15,596 nucleotides of DNA from Chitinophagaceae bacterium. GTDB taxonomy: Bacteria > Bacteroidota > Bacteroidia > Chitinophagales > Chitinophagaceae. This document shows, one piece after another, positions 6,775 through 13,713 of the stretch. Below the pieces are notes generated by a model, which was given only the letters and a program-made list of their open reading frames with translations, searched no databases and was not told the DNA's origin. The first letter of the stretch is position 1; each line of letters opens with the position of its first letter. The DNA lies in contig JANXWM010000020.1 in the NCBI GenBank assembly GCA_025351145.1, positions 1 through 15,596 on the forward strand, written 5' to 3'. The translations under genes and the position numbers were made by a program.

Positions 6775-9270
6775 TTATAAGCTTAACCTGAAACCGAAGA
6801 ATATACCAAAGCGGCTTTGCTTTTCAACCGGCAATGGTTGTGGTAATACACGCCACAGAAAATCGATGCGGAAAAATTTAAAGATATTATCTACACCTGT
6901 TCCCACCTCCATATACAGTTTATTGTCGAGCGATTTAAAAGGGGCACCGGTAACAAAGTTGAGGCTCTTGTTTGCATCGGAAAGGTTGCCGATTACACTC
7001 TTTACTTCCCAGAACTGGCGCAGTTTTAATTTGCGTGTAAGCGCCGTGTACCGGAAAATTCCGCTGCCTACATTATGCTCCAGGGTAAAGCCTGCATAGC
7101 GGTCAGTAAGGTATTCAAAGCGGTTCATGAGATTAAAAGAATGCGTGCTGTAATAATGCCAGTCGTTGCCGGGCTGATTGATAAGCAACTGGTATGGCAA
7201 TGGCTCTTTGCTGAAAACTTTGCCAACAAAAACATTGTAATGCAGGAAGCCGTAAGGCGGCAGCTTGAGGTTATCTGAAATAGTAAGGTCTAACCTGTTA
7301 TAAGTGTAATTACTTTTAAGAATTCCGGGCCAGCCATGCGAATAGGTTAACTGCACAATTGGGTAATCGCTGCCGAAACTGGAGCGGCTGAAATTATCTT
7401 CTAAAAACCGTTCCTGGTATGCATAACGGATTTTAAAAGCTGTTTCAAAATTATTCAACGGATCACCTTCTTTTGCCGGGAAGTTTTCTTTGCCGGGTAA
7501 ATTCAACAATGGATCGTACTGCCTGCTGGCAGCAGTTAACCCAAATGAAAAGCCTTTATAGGTATCAGTAAAATACTCAAATTTTTTCTCGTGTATTTGC
7601 TGGTATTTATAGGGCACATTGGCCTTGCGGAAAAAGAAAGTAAAGAAGTTATCGCTTGATAGCTGGTCGTAAATTACCTGGCCGTTATCAAGATCGCTTT
7701 TATACGATAAGCCAATATAACTCCATGGCTGTTTACTGAAACGGTATTTCATTTCTGCCTGCCCTTTAAATTTCTGGTCTTTAAAGCCATAAGCTGCATA
7801 GCCGTGAAAAAACCAGTGCTTGCTGAAATGCTGGTTGGTGCTGAGATCAAACCGTGTTCTCGTTCCTTCCCATTGATTGCCGGAGATCCAGTAAAACCAT
7901 GGGCCAATGCGCACATTACCTATATCCTTTGTACCCGATGTTAAAAAATCTGTGGCATTTTTATAATGCACAAAAGTTTTGTTTTTCTCAAGTGTGTCGA
8001 GCAGGGTATAGATGGTTTGTTCATTCTTGTTCAGGGGTTCAAAACGGTTTTCGTTCCAGAAAGAATCGGGCAGGTTCTGGGTATTGGGCACAAGAATAAT
8101 GTCTTCATTCTGTTTACTCTTGTCAAGCTCCGCAGTAACCAGATCACTGTTCACGATAATGTTTCGGTAAGTCGTTGTCTTTCGCCCCTTGGCTCCCAGT
8201 TTATTTTCACCCAGCGGGGCAAGGTCTACCACAAATTTGTCTTTGTATAAAAACCAGGCTGTATCGTTGATCAGTTTATATTCCTGAATCATCGTTAAGC
8301 CGTTAACGAAATTTATATTTACATCCAGCGAAGGGCGCAGTGTAATTTTTTGAATAGCGAATGTGGTATCGTTTACCCAGCAGTCGCCATCAAAAGTATT
8401 TTCGCCAATGCGTTTTGGGGTAAAGGAAAAATGCACCAGCCTTCTCTTGTTCATGTATTGCGTATCAAGCAATTTAAAGTTGTAATAATTATCGGCATTG
8501 TCTGCAATCGGGCTTATAAATGACTTATCAAAAACAGGCAGCAGGTTATTATAAACATTTACATTTTGATAAGTTGCGCCAAGCTGTTTCATCCAGCTTT
8601 CATTTTTAAACCCGCTGGCATTGGTTGCTTTAATTACTTCCCTTGTGCGGTTGGGCTGGCGCTGGTAATAATAATCAGATATGGTTTCGGTAAGATAAAT
8701 TGGCAGAAAATTTGTTTTCTCGCTGGTAGTATCGGTATAATCAAAAATAAAATTGAGTGGCTTTAAGATAACGTTTTTACCCAGCTTGTCCTTGTTTACA
8801 TTGTTCAGGTCAAGCTCAAGTTTGTTATAAACTTCGTAGCCAAAATTATCATACCGGCTCCTGTTGTTCCTGTCTTTATGTGCAATAATTTTTCTCCAAA
8901 ACCACAATGCCCTGTTGTATTTTACTTTTACCACCGCTTCGTGTGAAGGCGGAAGCACTTCTATATACACTGTAATAAATGCAGAATCCTTAATATCATT
9001 AAAAGGAATCTGCGTTATCTTGTACCCAATATTGTTTATTTCCAGGGTATCACCTGTGGGCCAGTTATTAAACTGAAAAACAAACACTCCTAATGAATCA
9101 GTCAAGACACCCCTTCCACTCACCTTAAAAACTGCCGAAGCGTATGGTAAAGGTTCATCGCTTTGTTTATCCAGCACAACCCCTTTCAATATTTTTACCT
9201 GGGCATTTGCCCCCATAATTCCTGCTGCGAAGCAAAACAAAAAAATGATTAGCTTTTTATTCAATAACAT
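6775..9270 (-). CDS. Outer-membrane protein with carboxypeptidase-regulatory-like domain and DUF5686
   Basis: This 831-residue protein starts with a clear signal peptide (MLLNKKLIIFLFCFAAGIMG then ANAQ, cleavage near residue 24). Residues of about 26-110 form a carboxypeptidase-regulatory-like beta-sandwich (KGVVLDKQSDEPLPYASAVF, then a GVLTDSLGVFVFQF strand pattern) of the type found at the N terminus of TonB-dependent receptors. The rest fits the DUF5686 family of Bacteroidota. The C-terminal half alternates aromatic and polar residues and ends in FGIFFGFRLSL, as expected of an outer-membrane beta-barrel. No TonB plug is recognisable, so it is not called a SusC-like receptor. The function of the family is not known; an envelope role is inferred. 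A promoter pair lies just upstream, and repeat copies 5 and 6 bracket the gene. Confidence 0.88.
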   Translation of the reverse strand: MLLNKKLIIFLFCFAAGIMGANAQVKILKGVVLDKQSDEPLPYASAVFKVSGRGVLTDSLGVFVFQFNNWPTGDTLEINNIGYKITQIPFNDIKDSAFITVYIEVLPPSHEAVVKVKYNRALWFWRKIIAHKDRNNRSRYDNFGYEVYNKLELDLNNVNKDKLGKNVILKPLNFIFDYTDTTSEKTNFLPIYLTETISDYYYQRQPNRTREVIKATNASGFKNESWMKQLGATYQNVNVYNNLLPVFDKSFISPIADNADNYYNFKLLDTQYMNKRRLVHFSFTPKRIGENTFDGDCWVNDTTFAIQKITLRPSLDVNINFVNGLTMIQEYKLINDTAWFLYKDKFVVDLAPLGENKLGAKGRKTTTYRNIIVNSDLVTAELDKSKQNEDIILVPNTQNLPDSFWNENRFEPLNKNEQTIYTLLDTLEKNKTFVHYKNATDFLTSGTKDIGNVRIGPWFYWISGNQWEGTRTRFDLSTNQHFSKHWFFHGYAAYGFKDQKFKGQAEMKYRFSKQPWSYIGLSYKSDLDNGQVIYDQLSSDNFFTFFFRKANVPYKYQQIHEKKFEYFTDTYKGFSFGLTAASRQYDPLLNLPGKENFPAKEGDPLNNFETAFKIRYAYQERFLEDNFSRSSFGSDYPIVQLTYSHGWPGILKSNYTYNRLDLTISDNLKLPPYGFLHYNVFVGKVFSKEPLPYQLLINQPGNDWHYYSTHSFNLMNRFEYLTDRYAGFTLEHNVGSGIFRYTALTRKLKLRQFWEVKSVIGNLSDANKSLNFVTGAPFKSLDNKLYMEVGTGVDNIFKFFRIDFLWRVLPQPLPVEKQSRFGIFFGFRLSL

Positions 9271-9278
9271 ATTAGCAT

Positions 9279-9308
9279 CAAAATTAATCTTATTAATAAA
9301 CGGGCAAA
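9279..9308 (-). promoter_or_regulatory. Promoter of the DUF5686 gene
   Basis: On the minus strand TTTG (9305-9308) is followed after 18 nt by TAATTTTG (9279-9286), a good match to the Bacteroidota TTTG / TAnnTTTG promoter. The box ends only 8 nt before the ATG at 9270, implying a leader of a few bases at most. Confidence 0.6.
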
Positions 9309-9428
9309 CAACGTTCTGTAAATACGGTAAATTATTTGTATCAGTTTAACAAAACTGATTATCAAATTTTAATTTGCTTCAGAAAACGAACGGTAGTAAT
9401 GATTGGGCTTTAATAAATAAACTAAAAT

Positions 9429-9482
9429 GTTGAACCCAGCTTAAATACAATATTCAGCACCGCTTGCGTCGCACTCTTGTAC
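9429..9482 (-). repeat. Bipartite intergenic repeat, copy 6
   Basis: It reads on the minus strand with a perfect 19-nt box at 9464-9482 and the tail GCTGGGTTCAAC ending at 9429, 42 nt between starts. It forms a head-to-head inverted pair with copy 7; the two boxes make a perfect 19-bp inverted repeat around 186 nt. The inner flank GTACTG...TTCAGCA is like that of copy 8. Confidence 0.93.
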
Positions 9483-9668
9483 TGTATATCTTTATTCAGC
9501 AGTGCGAAGATCTTCTGCACTATTATATTTCAGTTACCGTAAATACAATGAGCCATCAGCCACAAGGTAGCAATAACTTTTGCCTGCAATATTGATAATT
9601 GGCATTTGCTTCATTCTGATTGGTGAAGCATAATTACCAATTGGTGGTTGCTCAATTATATTCCAAAC

Positions 9669-9723
9669 GTACAAGAGTGCGACGCAACAAAAGCTCATAA
9701 AAGCAATTATGCCGGGTTCAAAA
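9669..9723 (+). repeat. Bipartite intergenic repeat, copy 7
   Basis: A perfect 19-nt box (9669-9687) is followed by the tail GCCGGGTTCAAAA (9711-9723), 42 nt between starts. The 20 nt upstream (TTGCTCAATTATATTCCAAAC without its last base) closely match those before copy 9. The tail points toward sucD. Confidence 0.93.
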
Positions 9724-9758
9724 TGCTGCTTATTGTACTTATAAACCAAAGGCAAAAA

Positions 9759-9793
9759 AAAACTACAAACCCCAAACTGCAAACTACAAACTG
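9759..9793 (+). repeat. Tandem heptanucleotide repeat before sucD (about 5 units)
   Basis: Five consecutive 7-nt units read AAAACTA, CAAACCC, CAAACTG, CAAACTA, CAAACTG. They end seven bases before the sucD -7 box and so occupy the place where a -33 element would lie. Unit-number change would alter promoter spacing, but this is only a possibility. Confidence 0.8.
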
Positions 9794-9800
9794 TTTCACC

Positions 9801-9808
9801 TATTTTTG
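9801..9808 (+). promoter_or_regulatory. Candidate sucD -7 box
   Basis: TATTTTTG matches TAnnTTTG and lies 19 nt before the sucD ATG, giving an inferred leader of roughly 13-16 nt. No TTTG occurs at the -33 position, which is filled by heptanucleotide repeats. Confidence 0.55.
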
Positions 9809-9827
9809 CGGACTTAAAGAAACCAAA

Positions 9828-10700
9828 ATGAGTGTATTAGTAAACAAAGACTCGAAGATAATTGTACAGGGCTTTACAGGCACAGAAGGCACTTTTCACG
9901 CAGGGCAAATGATCGAATACGGAACTAATGTAGTAGGCGGCGTAACACCAGGCAAAGGTGGCAGCACACATTTAGACAAGCCGGTATTCAACACCGTTGC
10001 CGATGCAGTAACAGCAACCGGTGCCAATGTAAGCATCATCTTTGTTCCGCCTGCCTTTGCTGCCGATGCTATTATGGAAGCAGCCGATGCCGGAATTGCG
10101 TTGGTGGTGTGCATTACAGAAGGTATTCCCGTGCAGGATATGGTTAAAGTGAAAAATTATTTGCAGGAGAAAAGCACCCGTTTAATAGGGCCAAACTGTC
10201 CCGGTGTAATTACAGCAGGCGAAGCAAAAGTGGGTATTATGCCCGGCTTTATTTTTATTCCGGGAAGGATTGGGGTTGTGTCAAAATCAGGTACACTTAC
10301 TTACGAAGCGGCAGACCAGGTGGTAAAAGCCGGTTTGGGAATAAGCACAGCAATAGGTATTGGCGGCGACCCGATTATTGGTACTACAACCAAAGAAGCA
10401 GTTGAATTATTAATGAACGATCCCGAAACCGATGGCATCATTATGATTGGTGAAATTGGTGGCGGCATGGAAGCTGAAGCTGCCCGTTGGATAAAAGACA
10501 ATGCGACCAAGCCTGTGGTTGGTTTTATTGCCGGCCAAACAGCTCCGGCTGGAAGGCGTATGGGCCATGCCGGTGCCATTATTGGTGGTGCAGAAGATAC
10601 TGCAGCAGCTAAAATGAAGATACTTGCTGAATGTGGTGTACACGTAGTTGCAAGCCCAGCTGATATCGGCAAAACTATGGCCGAAGTATTAAAGAAATAA
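9828..10700 (+). CDS. sucD: Succinyl-CoA synthetase (ADP/GDP-forming) alpha subunit
   Basis: This is the alpha subunit of the TCA-cycle enzyme that interconverts succinyl-CoA and succinate with substrate-level phosphorylation. It works with the beta subunit SucC, which is not in this window. The 290-residue protein has the CoA-binding Rossmann region with GFTGTEGTFHAGQM (15-28) and GGVTPGKGG (37-45), the GPNCPG stretch (121-126), SKSGTLTYE (152-160) and IGIGGDP (176-182). GRRMGHAGAIIGG (242-254) contains the phosphorylated His247. An in-frame TTG start at 9648 would add 60 residues, but that extension is a translation of repeat copy 7 and the heptanucleotide tract, so the ATG is used. A terminator closes the gene. 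Confidence 0.97.
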   Translation: MSVLVNKDSKIIVQGFTGTEGTFHAGQMIEYGTNVVGGVTPGKGGSTHLDKPVFNTVADAVTATGANVSIIFVPPAFAADAIMEAADAGIALVVCITEGIPVQDMVKVKNYLQEKSTRLIGPNCPGVITAGEAKVGIMPGFIFIPGRIGVVSKSGTLTYEAADQVVKAGLGISTAIGIGGDPIIGTTTKEAVELLMNDPETDGIIMIGEIGGGMEAEAARWIKDNATKPVVGFIAGQTAPAGRRMGHAGAIIGGAEDTAAAKMKILAECGVHVVASPADIGKTMAEVLKK

Positions 10701-10718
10701 TTGCATTAAGAAAAATAT

Positions 10719-10751
10719 AAAAATGGCTGTCTTTTTTGGGCAGCCATTTTT
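10719..10751 (+). terminator. Intrinsic terminator after sucD, bidirectional in form
   Basis: AAAAATGGCTG (10719-10729) pairs perfectly with CAGCCATTTTT (10741-10751) across an 11-nt T-rich loop, and the 3' arm ends in TTTTTATTT. It lies 18 nt after the sucD stop, so dprA should have its own promoter. Confidence 0.9.
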
Positions 10752-10783
10752 ATTTGAGGCTGCAATTGAAATGCAATTCGTAT

Positions 10784-10791
10784 TATCTTTA
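10784..10791 (+). promoter_or_regulatory. Weak candidate -7 box for dprA
   Basis: TATCTTTA differs from TAnnTTTG at the last base and lies 29 nt before the dprA ATG. A suitable -33 element is not visible. It is listed because the preceding terminator implies a promoter between 10752 and 10820. Confidence 0.3.
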
Positions 10792-10820
10792 TTTATTACC
10801 ATTAATGCTGCCACTGCTAC

Positions 10821-11918
10821 ATGAACAATGATTTACTTTACCAGGTTGCCCTTACATTAATACCCAATATTGGCCCTGTTCAATCGAGGATACTGATAGA
10901 TCACTTTGGAGATGCAGAAAGCATTTTCAAAGCAAAATTGAAAACCCTTGGCGATATTGACAGCATTGGAGAAGTAAGAGCAAACAACATAAAAGAATTC
11001 AACAATTTTACAGACGCAGAAAAGGAAATTGAGTTTATTGAAAAATATAAAATTCAACCGCTTTTTATAAAAGATAAAAATTATCCGCAAAGATTATTGC
11101 GCTGTTACGATGCCCCTGCCATCCTGTATTACCGTGGTAATGCTGATTTGAATACAGCAAAGATCATCAGCATTATCGGCACCAGAAGTAATACAGATTA
11201 CGGCAAACAGGTTACTGAAAAATTAGTTGCTGACCTTCAGGAACAAAATGTGCTGATCCTTAGCGGGCTTGCATTTGGCATCGATTCCATTGCACATAAA
11301 GCTGCCATACAAAACAACCTGCCCACCGTTGGTGTATTGGCACATGGGCTTGATACCATCTACCCGTCTCAACATAAAAGCCTTGCCAAAGACATGCTGC
11401 AAAATGGCGGGTTGCTCACAGAGTTCAGTCAAAAAACAAAACCTGATAAACATAATTTTCCCCGCCGCAACCGCATTGTTGCAGGCATGGCCGATGCAAC
11501 TATTGTGGTAGAAACTGCCATTAAAGGCGGCAGCATGATCACTGCTGAATTAGCACACAATTATAACCGCGATGTGTTTGCTTTTCCTGGCAAAACAACT
11601 GATAGTAAAAGTGCAGGTTGCAATTATCTCATCAAACACGATAAAGCATTTTTGCTTACCGATGCACAGCAATTAATGGAAGCCATGAAATGGCAACAGA
11701 AGAAAGCTAAACCCAAAGCCCAAAAGGAATTGTTCATTGAACTTTCAGCAGATGAAAAGATCATCATTAATATTCTGCGCGAAAAAGAGAGTGTTCATAT
11801 TGATGAACTTTTTTTAAGAAGCGGCCTTAGCAGCAGTTCGGTGGCCGGTGCCATGCTTAATTTAGAATTACAGAATGCGATCAGTTCCCTGCCCGGTAAA
11901 ATGTATAAGCTGCTGTAG
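10821..11918 (+). CDS. dprA: DNA-processing protein DprA (Smf)
   Basis: DprA binds incoming single-stranded DNA and loads RecA onto it during natural transformation. The 365-residue protein has an N-terminal helix-hairpin-helix region (about 10-60, LIPNIGPVQSRILIDHFG), then a Rossmann-like DprA domain. In it are IIGTRSNTDYG (118-128), LSGLAFGIDSIAHKAA (147-162), HGLDTIYP (175-182), NFPRRNRIVAGM (212-223), KGGSMITAE (235-243) and FAFPG (253-257). A C-terminal winged-helix domain spans about 308-365 (DELFLRSGLSSSSV). All these parts are complete. The ATG at 10821 begins directly at the usual N terminus. No other competence gene is adjacent. Its stop is 12 nt from the tail of repeat copy 8, and together with sucD it is bracketed by copies 7 and 8. 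Confidence 0.96.
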   Translation: MNNDLLYQVALTLIPNIGPVQSRILIDHFGDAESIFKAKLKTLGDIDSIGEVRANNIKEFNNFTDAEKEIEFIEKYKIQPLFIKDKNYPQRLLRCYDAPAILYYRGNADLNTAKIISIIGTRSNTDYGKQVTEKLVADLQEQNVLILSGLAFGIDSIAHKAAIQNNLPTVGVLAHGLDTIYPSQHKSLAKDMLQNGGLLTEFSQKTKPDKHNFPRRNRIVAGMADATIVVETAIKGGSMITAELAHNYNRDVFAFPGKTTDSKSAGCNYLIKHDKAFLLTDAQQLMEAMKWQQKKAKPKAQKELFIELSADEKIIINILREKESVHIDELFLRSGLSSSSVAGAMLNLELQNAISSLPGKMYKLL

Positions 11919-11930
11919 TTTTTAAAATAT

Positions 11931-11985
11931 TTTTTAGCCCGGCATATTTTCATTCTTCATCGTCCCTTGCGTCGCACTCTTGTAC
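11931..11985 (-). repeat. Bipartite intergenic repeat, copy 8
   Basis: It reads on the minus strand with a perfect 19-nt box at 11967-11985, spacer GGGACGATG..., and the tail GCCGGGCTAAAAA ending at 11931. It forms a head-to-head pair with copy 9, the boxes making a perfect 19-bp inverted repeat around a 98-nt loop. Confidence 0.93.
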
Positions 11986-11992
11986 TGAAGAA

Positions 11993-12027
11993 TAGGTTTC
12001 AGCAATCAGCAATCAGGTTTCAGCAAT
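11993..12027 (+). repeat. Tandem heptanucleotide repeat between repeat copies 8 and 9 (5 units)
   Basis: Five 7-nt units read TAGGTTT, CAGCAAT, CAGCAAT, CAGGTTT, CAGCAAT. This also gives a 13-nt direct repeat AGGTTTCAGCAAT with a 21-nt period. The unit sequence differs from the tract before sucD, but the period and unit count are the same. Confidence 0.8.
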
Positions 12028-12083
12028 ACAATCTGTTCTTAATGCTGAGACCCGGCTGCACATTGCCCAATCATCTTCCAACC

Positions 12084-12137
12084 GTACAAGAGTGCGACGC
12101 AACTCAAGCCCCACACTGGTTTCAGCCTGGCCCAAAA
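12084..12137 (+). repeat. Bipartite intergenic repeat, copy 9
   Basis: A perfect 19-nt box (12084-12102) is followed by the tail GCCTGGCCCAAAA (12125-12137), 41 nt between starts. The upstream flank TTGCCCAATCATCTTCCAAC resembles that of copy 7. The tail points toward guaB, and the copy ends before the guaB promoter. Confidence 0.93.
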
Positions 12138-12165
12138 TTTTCTTTCGTATTTCAACAGATAAAAA

Positions 12166-12198
12166 TTTGGAAGCAATTTATACACTCCTGTATCTTTG
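12166..12198 (+). promoter_or_regulatory. guaB promoter of the Bacteroidota type, adjoining the start codon
   Basis: TTTG (12166-12169) is followed after 21 nt by TATCTTTG (12191-12198), a full match to the TTTG-N19-21-TAnnTTTG pattern. The ATG begins at 12202, three bases after the -7 box. Transcription would start at or beside the A of the ATG, so the guaB mRNA is predicted to be leaderless. Confidence 0.7.
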
Positions 12199-12201
12199 CA
12201 C

Positions 12202-13701
12202 ATGGCAACAAGAAATAATTCCCCTCTCTCCAATTCAGCTATCAAAAGATTTTTCGGTGAAGGTTTAACCTTCGATGATGTACTCCTGATGCCCGCTTAC
12301 AGCCAGGTATTACCACGCGAAGTAAACATACAATCGCAGTTAACAAAGTCTATAACGCTCAATGTTCCCATGCTCTCTGCAGCCATGGATACCGTAACAG
12401 AAGCGAGCCTCGCCATAGCTTTGGCCCGCGAAGGCGGCCTTGGCATACTGCACAAAAACATGAGTATCGAAAGGCAGGCTGAGCAACTGCGCAAAGTAAA
12501 AAGAAGTGAGAGCGGTTTAATCGTTGACCCTGTTACCCTGCATGATGATGCCACTATTGGTGATGCTTTAAAGCTGATGAAAGAAAATAAAATCGGCGGC
12601 ATACCCATCGTTGATAATAACAATACCCTCGTTGGCATTCTCACCAACCGCGACCTGCGTTTTGAAACCGACAAACGCATCAAGGTAAAAGATGTAATGA
12701 CCACCGAAAACCTGATTACCGCACCCGAAGGCACCGATATGCGCAAAGCAGAAAACATTCTGCGCAATTATAAAATTGAAAAATTACCCGTTGTAAATAA
12801 GCAGCGCAAACTGATTGGCTTAATTACATACCGCGATATTTTACAGATACGCAATTTTCCTAATGCAGGTAAAGACGGCATGGGCCGCCTGCTTGTTGGC
12901 GCTGCACTCGGCATTACAAAAGACATGCTCGACCGCGCCGCCGCCCTGCAAAAAGTGGGTGTAGATGTGGTTACTTTAGACAGTGCGCATGGTCATCACA
13001 CAGGTGTAATAAATGCATTGAAATTATTGAAAAAGAATTTCAAAACGCTGCAGGTTATTGCCGGTAATGTAGGCACTGCCTCAGGCGCGAAAGCCCTGGC
13101 CGATGCTGGTGCAGATGCAGTAAAAGTGGGCATTGGCCCTGGGTCTATCTGCACTACACGCATTGTTGCAGGTACAGGCGTACCGCAGCTTACAGCCATT
13201 ATGGAAGCCGCTGCAGCATTGAAAAGTAAAGGCGTTCCGGTTATTGCAGATGGCGGTATACGCTATACCGGCGATATGGTTAAAGCACTCGCCGCAGGTG
13301 CTAATGTAGTAATGATGGGCAGCGTGTTTGCAGGTGTGGAAGAAAGCCCCGGCGAAACCATTATTTACGAAGGCCGCAAGTTTAAAGAATACCGCGGCAT
13401 GGGCAGCATTGGTGCTATGCAGCAGGGCAGCAGCGACCGCTATTTTCAGGATGTAGAAGATGATATAAAGAAACTTGTACCCGAAGGCATTGAAGGCCGT
13501 GTTGCCTACAAAGGAAGCCTGAGCGAAGTAGTTGTGCAGTTTACAGGCGGGCTGCGCGCAGGTATGGGCTACTGCGGTGCAAAAGACATCAGCGTTTTAC
13601 AGCAGGCAACGTTTGTAAAGATTACCAATGCTGGTATGCGTGAAAGCCATGCACATGATATTGAAATAACCAAAGAAGCTCCTAATTACAGCAGAAAATA
13701 A
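12202..13701 (+). CDS. guaB: IMP dehydrogenase
   Basis: The enzyme oxidises IMP to XMP with NAD+, the committed step of guanine nucleotide synthesis. The 499-residue protein starts with the typical GLTFDDVLLMPAYS (21-34). A pair of CBS domains (about 106-220) inserted in the TIM barrel is expected to sense nucleotides. The catalytic loop GIGPGSICTTRIVAG (310-324) carries Cys317. DGGIRYTGD (350-358) and MMGSVFAG (371-378) follow, and the flap region is GMGSIGAMQQGS (399-410) with EGRVAYKG (431-438). All active-site segments are intact. An in-frame TTG at 12196 would add two codons but lies inside the -7 box, so the ATG at 12202 is preferred. The gene is alone and bracketed by repeat copies 9 and 10. 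Confidence 0.97.
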   Translation: MATRNNSPLSNSAIKRFFGEGLTFDDVLLMPAYSQVLPREVNIQSQLTKSITLNVPMLSAAMDTVTEASLAIALAREGGLGILHKNMSIERQAEQLRKVKRSESGLIVDPVTLHDDATIGDALKLMKENKIGGIPIVDNNNTLVGILTNRDLRFETDKRIKVKDVMTTENLITAPEGTDMRKAENILRNYKIEKLPVVNKQRKLIGLITYRDILQIRNFPNAGKDGMGRLLVGAALGITKDMLDRAAALQKVGVDVVTLDSAHGHHTGVINALKLLKKNFKTLQVIAGNVGTASGAKALADAGADAVKVGIGPGSICTTRIVAGTGVPQLTAIMEAAAALKSKGVPVIADGGIRYTGDMVKALAAGANVVMMGSVFAGVEESPGETIIYEGRKFKEYRGMGSIGAMQQGSSDRYFQDVEDDIKKLVPEGIEGRVAYKGSLSEVVVQFTGGLRAGMGYCGAKDISVLQQATFVKITNAGMRESHAHDIEITKEAPNYSRK

Positions 13702-13713
13702 CAGGATAATGTC

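Larger units (their letters stand above)
9271..9827. other. Divergent intergenic region between the DUF5686 gene and sucD
   Basis: This is the largest gap in the window. From left to right it contains the DUF5686 promoter (9279-9308), repeat copy 6 (minus), a hairpin around the GAAGATCTTC palindrome (9502-9520), repeat copy 7 (plus), five heptanucleotide units (9759-9793), and the sucD -7 box (9801-9808). Open frames on both strands crossing the repeats read through the boxes and are judged spurious. Confidence 0.7.

Noticed and set aside
9648..9827. TTG start giving sucD a 60-residue N-terminal extension
   Set aside because: The extension translates repeat copy 7 and the heptanucleotide tract. 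The normal SucD N terminus begins at the ATG at 9828, just after a -7 box.
10301..10672. Minus-strand frames opposite sucD
   Set aside because: They have low-complexity Ala/Pro/Ile composition typical of the antisense of a Gly/Ala-rich gene, with no support as proteins.
12196..12201. TTG start two codons before the guaB ATG
   Set aside because: It lies within the TATCTTTG promoter box and so would probably not be transcribed.
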